NCBI GenBank assembly: GCA_930367215.1
Contig: OV884058.1
Location: forward strand, 102,943,802-103,007,801
Source of the DNA: Pollenia angustigena
Lineage: Eukaryota; Arthropoda; Insecta; Diptera; Polleniidae
DNA length: 64,000 nucleotides
Reading direction: 5' to 3'
Shown here: piece after piece, positions 33,940 through 44,179 of the stretch
Layout: each line of letters opens with the position of its first letter
How positions within the stretch are numbered: the stretch's first letter is position 1
Translations under genes and position numbers: made by a program
The notes under the pieces: generated by a model
Seen by the model: the letters and a program-made list of their open reading frames with translations, nothing else
What the model was told of the DNA's origin: nothing
Database searches by the model: none

Positions 33940-34512
33940 TATATACGTTTTTTTATGGTCATGGCCTATCGGGCCAATACCGATATGTCAATCAAATTGC
34001 AAAACGCAATTTTTCTGGAGTTTTGGTCATAGAAATGACCGTTAAGCCATAGTTATCCATTGGTTTGCTTATATTTAATTATTTAAATGCGTTAATTTAC
34101 TATATTTATATTTATTTTGCTTATTTAACGATTGTTTCCTGTTGTTATTTCAACTTCCTTTTGTTTCCTGTTAATTAATTTCTATGAAGTAGTTTGAGTG
34201 AAAATTTAACAGCAAATCATCGCGGACAACAGGCCTGGATGAATGAATTAAAAAATTCAAGATTCCGTTATGAAATTCTAAAGTTTTTATTTTATTCTAT
34301 GAAAAGTTAAGGTCAATTGTAGGTGAGTCAAAATTGGGATAGCATGGCTTGGGAGGGTAAAGAAACTGACGGAGGTTATAACAACGAAACCTCTTGAACT
34401 AAGCAGATACTTCAAAGATAAAATAATGTGATTAGTTTATGGTTTCGTTTTATTTTTTTATTATTATGTATGTAGGTATTTGTATGTTTTGGTTAGTAGA
34501 CTTTATTATTAA

Positions 34513-34684
34513 CCCTACAAGAAATAAATGGGCGAGTAGTCACATTTTTCATTTTGGTGTTAAGAAAATGATAGCCAGAAATGACCGAATATGACCGAAA
34601 ACTTTATTTCGGTCATTTCTTTCTATCATTTTCTTTAAACCAAAATGAAAAATGTGACTACTCGCTCATTCATTTCTTGTAGGG
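34513..34684. mobile_element. 172-bp near-perfect palindrome
   Basis: Arms of about 75 bp begin CCCTACAAGAAAT and continue GAGTAGTCACATTTTTCATT in inverted copies. The loop is only ~20 bp. It resembles a foldback MITE and transcripts across it would form a long hairpin. Confidence 0.8.
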
Positions 34685-35150
34685 AACAGGTACCTACATG
34701 CATATGTACATTTTAAATGAATGTTCGAACCACATTCTAGCTAGAAAGGGGAAAGAACCACCCTCATTTCAACGAGCACGGCCGGTAACTATAGGTAGCA
34801 AGTCCTCTTAATAGTTAGGGCCTTTTGTGGTTTGGTTCGTACACGAAAATTGCCAAAACGCAAATATTTTTTTAGAAATGTATCACAAATTACTTTTTTA
34901 TTATATTTATTTAGAAACTGCAACAGCTGATTGTGAGTTACCAACTAACAACTATTTTATCAGGGGTGCCGTGTCGTTAATTTGTTAAATGTTAATCCGG
35001 TAGCGCGTTAAATATACAAAAACAAAATGCGTGTAAAAAAGTAACGATTTACGACTAACAAACTAACAAGCTCGGTGTGGATACCACTAGTGTAACAGTT
35101 AAAATAGATATGTACATTGTAAAAATTATCAATTGCATGCATAGGATTAT

Positions 35151-35245
35151 TATTTTTTTTTTTTTTTTTCGGATGCCTCGGTAGGCTACTTGTTGTAAGC
35201 AAGTCTATCGTTTGAAGGTTGCGGGTTCGATTGCCCACAAAATGG
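35151..35245 (+). mobile_element. tRNA-like SINE head
   Basis: GCCTCGGTAGGCTACTTGTT followed 35 bp later by GGGTTCGATTGCCC, a near-consensus pol III B box. It is preceded by a T run. Its head resembles that of the SINE at 33151 (CGGTAGRCTA), but its tail differs. Probably a tRNA-derived SINE or tRNA pseudogene. Confidence 0.55.
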
Positions 35246-35570
35246 CAAAATTTGCAATACAGATTAGACCAACTACATACATCGTGTTGCAAACTTTAGA
35301 TTGATTCCTTTTTTAAATTTGCTAAATAAATTTTAATTATTTTGTTCATTGTATGTACACACCATTTAAGACCCAACCCTGATTTTGTCGAATCAATACG
35401 AAATGTTTTTAAGCACGAACAGAAAAAGAGAGAAGAAATAATATACATACATATATTTTTTGTTTATACACATTTCGCTTTTATTGTTTACTTTCGTAAT
35501 GTGTGGTTGTATGTGAAGTGTTGTATTGTATGTTCTTGTGTATGTATGTATTGTGTTTAATATAAAATTT

Positions 35571-35600
35571 TAACGAAACTATATTTTAGTTGAGCGAGAA
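35571..35600 (+). promoter_or_regulatory. Shared MADF-gene upstream motif, copy 1
   Basis: TAACGAAACTATATTTTAGT followed by TGAGCGAGAA, ending 13 bp before the ATG of gene 1. Near-identical sequences precede the ATGs of the other two MADF genes at the same distance, which suggests a core-promoter or 5'-UTR element. Confidence 0.6.
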
Positions 35601-35612
35601 TAGTCAATCGCA

Positions 35613-36610
35613 ATGGACAGATTACATTTAATCGCTGAAATTCATAAGAGACCTGCTTTGTGGGATATACAAAGTGAAGAACATAAGTCACGTATATGTG
35701 TACCTGATATGTGGAAAGATGTGGCCGCTACAATGGGACCAGATGGTAATACAATTTTATAAATTTATTTTTAAATACGAAACTAAACAACATTTTGAAA
35801 ATAAATTAAAATGTAGCTACCGTAGAGGAATGCAAACGTAAATGGAAAAATTTAAGAGATGCTTATCGGGCAGAAATTAAACGTATAGAGTTACGCATTG
35901 AAAGAGATCTACTCAAGGGTACTTATGATTCCAAAAACGATTACAACAGTAAATGGGCATACTTTGAACACATGAAATTTATAAAAGACATAAAACGACC
36001 AAGACGTAGTAAACCTTTTGAAAACATTAATTTATCTTCTAACGATAACTTAGCAGACGATAATGAATTAGAATTTTCGGATTTTCATAATATGGACAAT
36101 ATCAAATTAGAGCCTGGTGTTGATATGAATGCAGATTCATATTCTTTAGATGATGAAAGTAACGAAGGCGAACAACTTTTACAAGAAGCTGAACAAATAC
36201 AGCAGGTACAAATGGAAGATGACACACCAAGCCAACCTAAGTTAAGAGTTAATTTTTCGTTACAAAACTCTAACCAAAATCAAGTGAATGCAGATAACAA
36301 ACCAACTTTTTCAAATTGCAAATGTCCAAAACGAAGTTATGATCAGGTGCATTTCTTGGAAGATCTTGAAAAAGAAGAACAAAACTTGATGAAATCTACT
36401 CGCCTGGATATAAAACGTTCTAATGATTTAGCTCACGTTGGTGATTCCGATTACAATTTTCTGGTGAGTTTTTTGCCACAAATGAAAAAGATGAGCGAAT
36501 TACAAAATTTACAATTTCGCGCCAAAACGACCGATTTAATGCTAACTATTATGTCACAGTCTATAGGCAATAACTCAACATCAGTTTCATCATCCCAAAA
36601 TATAAATTAG
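35613..36610 (+). CDS. MADF-BESS protein, gene 1 (308 aa, two exons)
   Basis: Exon 1 is 35613-35745 and exon 2 is 35817-36610, with a 71-bp GT-AG intron in phase 1. Joining gives 308 aa. Residues 4-103 form a MADF domain (a Myb/SANT-like DNA-binding fold), with LIAEIHKRPALWD, MWKDVAATMGPD, TVEECKRKWKNLRD and KWAYFEHMKFI. Residues 254-292 form a BESS motif (DSDYNFLVSFLPQMKKMSELQN...), a protein-interaction helix. The middle is acidic and glutamine-rich with a sumoylation-type IKLE. Family members such as Adf-1 and Dip3 are nuclear transcription factors; the target here is unknown. AATAAA-type signals follow at ~36720. Paralogues lie at 38605 and 49756. Confidence 0.88.
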
Positions 36611-36746
36611 AATTCTAGTTATTTACCTTCAGTTGAAAATTACATATGTATGTAGATATATGTATGTTAAGTATCGTACCAGTTTTTAAGTTTTACATTT
36701 TTTATAATTTAAAAAAAAATTAATAAAAATAAATCTACTTATACAA

Positions 36747-36954
36747 AGGTTTGCTGGAAATCAAAAACGTAAAACGCAAGAATTTGGAAGTTGTTTTTAA
36801 TATACTTTTAATCAAATTTTTTTGTTTTAGTTATTAAATTCTTTTTAGTAGAGAAATATTTGTAAAATATTTACCATAAAATTCTTTTATTACAGAAATC
36901 TTGTTAAAAGCCCACTTGTAAAATTCTTGCGTTTTTGATTTCCGGCACACCCCT
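36747..36954. mobile_element. ~208-bp MITE 3' of gene 1
   Basis: GGAAATCAAAAACG...CGCAAGAATTT at the left returns inverted at the right (CCGGAAATCAAAAACGCAAG). The tips are AGGTTTGCTGG and, inverted, AGGGGTGTGCCGG. It lies just after the polyadenylation signals of gene 1. Confidence 0.7.
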
Positions 36955-36959
36955 GATAG

Positions 36960-38560
36960 TTTTTTTTATTATTAATATAATATGGGTGCTGTCGAAAAAG
37001 ATTTTTGTATATCTTTAGAGAAATGTTTTCAATCTGATGTTCCCAGTGGAAGATAAAAATGTAGAGAAATTTAATACCATCCTATCGCTCCTTTATTGCA
37101 ATGAAGTCTTATGTCAAATTACAAATGTTAAGTTACTTAAAAAACACGATTATTATATCTCAAACTCAACCGAAGTTATAACAAGATATATTTTAATAAA
37201 TCAGTATATTTTAAAAACTGTAATTGCATTTTGCCAAGTTTTCTTTAGTATGGCTCAAATAAGGTATGACTACGTTGCAATAAAGACGCGATGTATCAAA
37301 CAACCAGTTTTTAATGAACAGAAAAATCTTAAATTAAAAAGCACTCGCTAAAACATAAAATCAAGCAATTGACATTACTGTTAGTTAAATATGTGATCAG
37401 TGTTGCCACTTTGTGTTTTATTACCCGAATTGGTTGTCATTTCGTGGACAGAGCATGGGAATTTCTTTTAGGTGTGGATCAGGAGTAATTCAAAATTCCT
37501 TTGTTTTTATAGGATTTGATTTCCCGGATAAATTGTATACTTTTGTTTTATTTCAAAGTCATCGTTTCTTTAAAAAACAAGTTTATAATGCCAGATCGAA
37601 TAATAAATTTCGATTAATATGATCTTCATACTGATTTAGAATCCGAAGTTTATTGGTAAAGGGTATTCATACTATATTACAGAATATCGTCTGAAACCAT
37701 TACAGGAATTTTATTTACCAAATAAAGTATACAAAGGAACTGCAATAAACATTTTGAATCTACAGTAGATATATGCAACGAAATGTGGAGGTAAAGGTCA
37801 TTGTTTTAATTTTTAATTTTATTTGGAATTTTAAATTACACAGAACTGAACCTGATTATACTCTATCCCCTCAGATTTTCTTCATCGCAACAGGTTTTTG
37901 AGATATCCTAGGTGAAAGTTTAAGAACCCCTCTTTTCGCCATATTCGAGAAGTTAAAATTGCGCGATGTATAGTCTAATAGTTCTACCAAAGACCTTTGA
38001 AATAAATGTTTAACCTTTGTAATATCTTCTACATTCTCTAAAATATCTCAACCTGAAGCTAGAAAAATCCGGCTTTACGTTATTTTTTATAATATTGACT
38101 TGGTATACTTATATATTTTTGAAAGTTTTTTTTTTTTTGTTTTTTTAAGATTTTTATATTTTTTTATATAAATATGTAATCCGAAAAAAATAATTTTTCA
38201 TAATTTGGCTATGGGGTATTAAATCTGATCATTAGATCGTTTTAACCTTTGTACTTGTTCGTTTTTGCAAGTTTTTTTTTCTAAAATGAAACTTTTATTT
38301 AATGTCAGGAGATTTTTATTTAAATCGGGTAGTTTTGCTTAATCTTATGTGTAATTTTGAATTTTGTCGATGGTAACACTGCTTATGATACACAAATGCA
38401 TGTGTATATAAAAACGATGAAAAAAAAAACAAAGAGTGTGAGAGAGTAACCCAAAGAGCGGTACATATTTACCAACAATAACTATAGAAGAGTTTTTTGT
38501 TTTGTAAGTGGATGTGTGTGTGTGAGCACATAATTTAAAATTAAAATACATAAAATATTT
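36960..38560. other. Intergenic between genes 1 and 2
   Basis: AT-rich. A solo CAGTGTTGCCACTTT hAT-type end is at 37402. The 104-codon frame at 37037-37351 shows no motif and is probably chance. No other gene recognised. Confidence 0.45.
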
Positions 38561-38590
38561 TAACGAAAATTATAGTTTAGTTTAGCGAGA
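38561..38590 (+). promoter_or_regulatory. Shared MADF-gene upstream motif, copy 2
   Basis: TAACGAAAATTATAGTTTAG followed by TTTAGCGAGA, ending 15 bp before the ATG of gene 2. It matches copy 1 at 35571 and the inverted copy at 49771-49797. Confidence 0.65.
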
Positions 38591-38604
38591 ACTAGCAAGG
38601 TAAA

Positions 38605-39885
38605 ATGAACAAGAGTCGCCTTATTAACGAAGTTTGTAAAAAACCAGAGCTGTGGGGAAAAAACAACAGCACACAAGAAGATGAAATGTGGAATGAAATT
38701 GCTAGCAATATCGGATGTAATGAAATTTTAAAGAAACCGTTTTTTATTAATTTGATACAAAAAAATTTGTTTTTCTCTCTAGTATCACCAGAGGTTTGTA
38801 AATCTCAATGGAAGCGTTTACTTATGCGTTTTAATGTTGAATTGTTCTGTCGAAATCTTCAAAAAAAGGATGAAATTAATGGAACTTGTGATAAGGATAA
38901 AAAAAGTGAATGGAAATATTTCGATGCTATGAAGTTTTTTTATGAATTAAAAAAAAAATCAGAAGATAGTGCGATGGGATGCCATGAACAGTATAACGAA
39001 ACTGACTCAACGAGATCTTTAATAAACGATATGGAAAATACACCGTCTTGCAGCAAAAATTCCAAAAATATATTTAGTAAAATAAATTTGTTAAGCGACA
39101 ACGAAAACTCAAATATTAAGGAAGAGCCTGAACTTGACATTATCGACATATATTCTAGCAACGAAACACTACACGAGAAGTATAACGAAACTGATTCAAC
39201 GTCGTCGTTAATAAACGATATTGAGAACACACCGTCTTGCAGCAAAAATTCCAAAAATATATTTAGTGAAATAATTTTACTAAGCGACAGTTCAAACTCG
39301 CATATTAAGGAAGAGCCTGAACTTAACATTGAAGACATATATTCTAGCGAAAGTGAAGAAACCAGTTATAATTCTAGTAAAAAGCAAAATAATGGGAAAA
39401 TTGTTTCTAAACCACTTCTTAAAACCTACTCCAGAAAAAGGCCACGAGAAACTGAAGCAAGTCGAAATTGTAATAATGAAAATTTTAAACGCTTTAAATT
39501 ATCTATATTAAAAAAAGATTTTGGAGATCCAGATTATAATTTTTTAATAAGCTTTTCGCCACACCTGAAATCAATGACTCAATTACAAAATTTACAATTA
39601 CGTTCTAAAATGCCAGATTTAATGCTGAATATGTTAAAAACTTCAACATTTTCCAATGCGCTTGAAAACCAAATGCCTTGTACACATTTCACATCCTTAA
39701 ATGATATTATCGATGCAGAAACAAATTTTTTAATCAGCTTTTTACCACATCTAAAAACATTGTCCATGTTAAAGAATTTAGAATTTCGTAGAAAACTAAC
39801 GGACTTAATTTGGAATATTTTACTAAATACTACTTCTCTATCCGCCAATAAATTGTGTGATTCAACAACATTGGAGACAAATTAA
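38605..39885 (+). CDS. MADF-BESS protein, gene 2 (404 aa if spliced)
   Basis: The frame is open without splicing (426 codons), but a 66-bp intron (38717-38782, GTAATG...CTCTAG) sits exactly where the other two genes split their MADF domain. Removing it gives IGLSPEVCKSQWKRLL, the normal MADF spacing, and 404 aa. The MADF domain spans residues ~3-100 (RLINEVCKKPELWG, MWNEIASNIG, SEWKYFDAMKF). Two BESS motifs follow at ~285-323 (DPDYNFLISFSPHLKSM) and ~347-385 (ETNFLISFLPHLKTL). Between them and the MADF lie two 63-residue repeats, each with IKEEPEL, a sumoylation-type site. It is presumably a nuclear DNA-binding protein. AATAAA follows the stop at ~39889. Confidence 0.88.
   Translation: MNKSRLINEVCKKPELWGKNNSTQEDEMWNEIASNIGCNEILKKPFFINLIQKNLFFSLVSPEVCKSQWKRLLMRFNVELFCRNLQKKDEINGTCDKDKKSEWKYFDAMKFFYELKKKSEDSAMGCHEQYNETDSTRSLINDMENTPSCSKNSKNIFSKINLLSDNENSNIKEEPELDIIDIYSSNETLHEKYNETDSTSSLINDIENTPSCSKNSKNIFSEIILLSDSSNSHIKEEPELNIEDIYSSESEETSYNSSKKQNNGKIVSKPLLKTYSRKRPRETEASRNCNNENFKRFKLSILKKDFGDPDYNFLISFSPHLKSMTQLQNLQLRSKMPDLMLNMLKTSTFSNALENQMPCTHFTSLNDIIDAETNFLISFLPHLKTLSMLKNLEFRRKLTDLIWNILLNTTSLSANKLCDSTTLETN
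38717..38782 (+). other. Stop-free in-frame intron of gene 2
   Basis: Starts GTAATG, ends TTTTTCTCTCTAG, 66 bp (a multiple of three) with no stop in the reading frame. Its place and phase match introns of gene 1 (35746-35816) and gene 3 (49563-49623, 49137-49220). If retained it would add 22 residues in the middle of the MADF domain. Confidence 0.75.
38992..39345 (+). repeat. Intragenic 189-bp tandem repeat
   Basis: Units begin at 38992 and 39181 (TATAACGAAACTGAYTCAAC). Each encodes YNETDST.SLIND.ENTPSC, SKNSKNIFS and IKEEPEL. The period is exactly 63 codons, so the frame is kept. Confidence 0.9.
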
Positions 39886-40189
39886 AGAAAAATAAATTGT
39901 ATTGCTTTTTTTATGTACATATGTATGTATGTATATAATTTATTAAAAAAAAGGTTTTTAAAAACAATAAAAATGTTATGTTCTAAATTAATTTTACAAC
40001 AAAAAAAAACTGTTTTCTTATGCTTAGAAATTCACAATTCTAAAAGGTGTTCTCAAATAAGTCATAAGGTGTTTAAATACGTAGATACAATATTGTTAAT
40101 TAGTTAGTTAAAGCTAAGTTTAGCTAAAGGAAATAATTAAGGGGCTTTTTAATTATTTTCGTCATTATAACTTATCAGTACGATGTACG

Positions 40190-40500
40190 ATAGAACACTA
40201 CCGCTACCTATCGGAAGGGGTTACCTTCCGGCGTTAAGAAACTCAGTTTCCCGGACTAAATTCCTTAAGGCTTTCCAGTAAACGTTCCTCAGGGATCTTC
40301 AGGCCAACATGACATCGCTCCCGAGGTGCTTGGATCTTATTTCGGCGAAGGCCTGACAGTGGCAGAAAAATTGTTCCAGCGTCTCGCCCTCCTCACCACA
40401 CGCTCTACACTCGTCAGATTCTGCCAATTTGATGTAGTTGTGCCCGTAGACCTGCATGACTCGTCAGGATACGTTCCATCATACTAACTTTAACTTCCTT
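40190..40500 (-). pseudogene. LINE C-terminal (post-RNase H) fragment
   Basis: Minus-strand reading gives MQVYGHNYIKLAESDECRAC and, further on, GETLEQFFCHCQAFAEIRS, the Cys-rich segment found after RNase H in I/R1/Jockey-group non-LTR retrotransposons. A stop interrupts it, and no RT or RNase H precedes it here. It is also conspicuously GC-richer than its surroundings. Confidence 0.65.
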
Positions 40501-40616
40501 GTAAGATATACATATATGAAATTGTTAAAAATATAGCAAATACCGAATACTTTTGACATTTGTTTACATTAAACACATTTTGGTGTTAATATGGCAACTC
40601 GGAATGCATAAACCTT

Positions 40617-41781
40617 TTACCCTTTGTACTCTTGCCTTAACATATTTCGGAGGAACGCATGGAAGATGTTGAAAATGTGAAACATACATTCACACTTGAA
40701 ACATCTAATAGCCTTTTCACACTTGTCAACATTTAACATCAATTTGCGAAGATGTTGGAATTTTCCCATAGTATTTATTATGTTGAAATGTTGAAAATGT
40801 GAAATGCGCGTTCACACTTGAAACATCTAACATCTACTGTCAATAAAAAAGTCACCATTTCTGAAAAAAAACTTTTATTTTTTTTAAATACTTTTTTTCT
40901 ACAAAAGTGCCAACATTTCAAAAGATAACACCAAAATGTATTTCTAATTCATTTCGTTTAATAATTTTAGCAAAATTTAGCAAAATAAGGCTTGCAAAAA
41001 AGGAAAAACTTGAGGAATGGTAACGCTGCTTTCAAAGCAACTTCCATTTTGTCAGTGATGCCACAATAATAACAGAATTTACTGCCACTATTCTAGTGAT
41101 GACACTAAAAGAATCAAAGAATGTAAAAGGGAACAAAATGAGATAGTAACATTCTGTAAAAATGTTGAAAACTTTTGATTTTTAGCCCTATGTATTTCTT
41201 ATGGGAAAATTCCAACATTTTCGCAAATTAATGTTAAATGTTGACAAGTGTGAAAAGGCTATAAAGGCTTGTTATATACCCTTTGTACACTTGCATACAT
41301 TTCGGAAAAACGCATGGAAGATGTTGAAAATATGAAATACACGTTTACACTTGAAACATCTAACATCTACTATCAATAAAAAATGTCAGCATTTCTGAAA
41401 AAAAAAACTTTTTTTTTTTTTTTTTAATACTTTTTTTTATACAAAAGTGCCAACATTTCGAAAGATACCACCAAAATGTATTTCTAATTCATTTTATTTA
41501 ATAATATTAGCAAAATTAAGCAAAATAAGGCTTGCAAAAAGGGAAAACTTGAGAAATAGCAACTTCCATTTTGTAAGTGATGCCACAATAATAACAGAAT
41601 TTATTGCCATTTTTCAATTGATGACACTAAATGTATCGAAGAATTTAAAAGGGAACAAAATTAAATAGTAACATTCTGTAAAGATGTTGAAAAATTTTGA
41701 TTTTTAGCCCTATGTATTTCTTATGGGAAAATTCCAACATCTTCGCAATTTGTTGTTAAATGTTGACAAGTGTAATAAAGC
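40617..41781. mobile_element. TA-target MITE (40711-41259) inside a cluster of truncated copies
   Basis: The complete copy 40711-41259 has ~55-bp inverted repeats GCCTTTTCACACTTGTCAAC...TTGGAATTTTCCCAT flanked by TA (40709-40710, 41260-41261). Sequence of the same family flanks it: 40640-40708 (GATGTTGAAAATGTGAAA...TTCACACTTGAAACATC) and 41305-41781, which keeps the right terminus but lacks the left. So at least three family copies are clustered, the full one having inserted in another. Confidence 0.75.
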
Positions 41782-42119
41782 TATTACATTGCTCACATCT
41801 AACAAACAAAAATTTCACAATTTTTGAAATAAAAAAAATGTTTTTGAAGTTCAATTTGTTTAAAAATATTAAAAAATACTTAACAAAAAAAAAAAGCATT
41901 GCTATAAAAGGGAAAACTTGACAAATGGTTACGCTGCTTTCAAAACAAACTTCTTTTTGTAAGTGATTTTACAGTTTATATAAGTTGAACCCGTCTAATT
42001 TTCATACAAAATTCAGTATATTAAAGTTAACAAATTTAATATTTTTGAATGTGAATACAATAAACGAAATTTGTGCTTCACAGTTATAAATAACAAAAAA
42101 GGAAAATTAAATTGTTCTC

Positions 42120-42420
42120 CGCTTTTTAGCTGTCGGCTGTCAAATGTGGCTATTTTTTTAATCCTTTTAGCGATGGAAGTTCGCGTTTGGCAATATGGCG
42201 GTTGTTTTTTCTTAACAAAAAATTTTAAAAAAATTATTTGGTTGCTCTTTTGAAGTGGATTTTTTCGATAAACTATGAAAAACTTCCGTTCATTGGAAAC
42301 AAATTATAAGAAAATCGTAGTACACAGTACAAATTATTCGAGCTCGCAAATAATTTATTTCGAATCGAAGTACACGGCAACACCCTTCAAAATGAAATGT
42401 TAAAAATTTTTAAAACGTAA
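42120..42420. mobile_element. Half copy of the 47751-48022 MITE
   Basis: The stretch 42255-42400 (GAAAAACTTCCGTTCATTGG, ACACAGTACAAATTATTCGA, TTTCGAATCGAAGTACACGG) matches the inverted left half of 47751-48022. The flank 42140-42250 (TTTTAGCGATGGAAG...TTGGTTGCTCTTTTGAAG) is shared with 58180-58265, so these two copies have a common neighbour sequence. Confidence 0.65.
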
Positions 42421-42502
42421 ATTGCAAGTGTATCAAAAACAGTGTTGCCAATTAAGCCATTTAGTGGCTAGATTTAGCCATTTTTCACCCTGTTTAATGC
42501 TA

Positions 42503-43002
42503 TGTTCACATTTGGGTTTTTAAACGCGTTTAAGCAAAATGTTGATTTATCTTATCAAAGCCGTTCACATTACATTTGAGATGATTAAGATGACAGATGA
42601 TTAAGAAAAAACACACACACAAACACACAAAAAAACAACAAACAAATTTAAATTTCTTTAAAGTATTAAAAATGGATAAAAACACTTTTATAAAGTTATC
42701 AGAAGATTATTTTAATCAATTTAATGATGAAGTTGTGAAAATTTATGAATTATTTAAGGGAAAAAAATAAAAACATTAAGCAGACATCTTGGCCGGTTGT
42801 ACACGATCATGAGCGATTCTACATTATTAGGGTATGTTCAGTGGATTCTATGTGGTTTATGAAGTGATTTAGTTGTAATCATGTCGATTTGAAGTGATTA
42901 ACAAATCACTTCAATGTATGGGTAATCATCTCGATTTTGAAGTGATTAGAGCTTAATCACGTTCGAGCTGCTTAAACGCGTTTAAGAACCCAAGTGTGAA
43001 CA
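42503..43002. mobile_element. TA-target MITE, TIR TGTTCACAYTTGGG
   Basis: The ends TGTTCACATTTGGGTTTTTA and, inverted, TGTTCACACTTGGGTTCTTA continue with AAACGCGTTTAAGC and are flanked by TA. It is 500 bp. It contains a 32-codon frame from ATG 42673 (MDKNTFIKLSEDYFNQFND...) that could be a relic of the parent element's transposase or partner gene. It sits between words TAGCCATTTTT that look like the ends of another, hAT-like, sequence starting CAGTGTTGCC at 42442. Confidence 0.75.
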
Positions 43003-43559
43003 TAGTATAACCATTAAAAAATGAATTTAGCCATTAGCCATTTTTTTAACTTGTTTAGCCATAAAATTTTTTGCCGTTTTTCTTTTAAAAGAATTATTTT
43101 TATTTTATTATAAAAGATTATAAAAGTAAAATTTAACATTTTGAACAATTAAAACGCGTTAAATTTAAATCACAATTTTTACAAATGTTGAAAATCGCTA
43201 TAAACTATGATCATGAAACATCTTTCAAAATAAAGAAACAGCATTCCACTATTAAATTTATAAAATGGATCAACACAAACATCGCTGTTTCTTTCTGGTT
43301 GCAAGTATATCAATATAGGGATGCAGGCGGTAACAATTGTTTAAGAAATTTCAGAATAGACTATAAAGTTGCGCTCACTTCCATAGTGTAATGCTGAAGT
43401 AGAGAGGGGGTTTAGCCAAGTAATTTGAGAAATAGGTTACATTAAGCAACCGTGAATTCGATTTTATCAATTAGGTAAATATTTTTACCACAACAACACA
43501 ATATTTATACCACCACCACAATAGTGGAGATGGTACTATGCGTTTGTGCTGATGTCTGT

Positions 43560-43740
43560 GACACCTTAAAATATTGGTCCTTAGCCTACCTTTAAGTATA
43601 CCGATTGACTTGGAATCACTTTCTGAGTCGAAATAACGATGTTTGTCGAAATAACGATGTTTAGCTGGCTGTCCATGTAAACCTTGTGCGCAAAGTACAG
43701 GTCGCAATTTAGAGATTATTTTATAAAATTTTGTACAAAG
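43560..43740 (+). repeat. Dispersed fly repeat fragment, also at 50085-50230
   Basis: Shares ACACCTTAAAATRTTGGTCC, GACTTRGAATCACTTTCTGA and GGCTGTCCATGTAA with 50085-50230. Includes a 15-bp direct duplication CGAAATAACGATGTTT at 43629/43646. Unclassified family. Confidence 0.55.
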
Positions 43741-43784
43741 GTTCTAATGTGGTATAGTCGGATTTAACCGATTATACCACATAC

Positions 43785-44160
43785 TACACTACATGAATCA
43801 TTTTCATAAAAAAGTTTTCCTTGGGTAAATGAAAATTTTCATTGTCTAAATGGAATTTCATAGGTTTGATGAAGTATTTTCGTTAAAATCGCTTCATTAG
43901 ATTTCGTAATTACGTTAAAAATTTTCATTGGATATATGAAAACTTAAGTTTGTCCAAGTAAAACAAAAAATTTTAATTGGGAACACAAAAAAACAATAAA
44001 CAAACATTACTATATTCATAACTTAATACAAAATTATAGTTTCATTAAAAAAATGTTTAATTGTTATTTAAAAAATGTAAGATTTAATAATTTCATACAT
44101 CTAATGTTACATGTATGCCATTAAATTTATGAAATCAAAAATTTTTTTTATAAATTTAAA
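43785..44160 (-). mobile_element. Internal fragment of the CACTGAAAG MITE
   Basis: Roughly 375 bp match 56095-56470 inverted at high identity (GGTAAATGAAAATTTTCATT, AATGTTACATGTATGCCATT). Both terminal tips are missing. It abuts, and may have truncated, the foldback at 44180. Confidence 0.75.
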
Positions 44161-44179
44161 GATTGTGTTTTTTTCTATC

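Larger units (their letters stand above)
31372..35088. repeat. Pair of inverted ends, TAGTGGTATYCACACCGA
   Basis: TAGTGGTATTCACACCGAAC at 31372 and, inverted, TAGTGGTATCCACACCGAGC at 35088 are both followed by TTGTTARTTTGTTA. They could be the ends of one old ~3.7-kb element now full of insertions, or of two copies. The flanking 8-mers do not match, so linkage is unproven. Confidence 0.4.

Noticed and set aside
37037..37351. 104-codon frame between MADF genes 1 and 2
   Set aside because: No recognisable motif, AT-driven codon content, no splice context or upstream MADF-gene motif.
38940..39338. 132-codon minus-strand frame
   Set aside because: Antisense to the repeat region of MADF gene 2; its apparent internal repeats only mirror the gene's 63-codon duplication.
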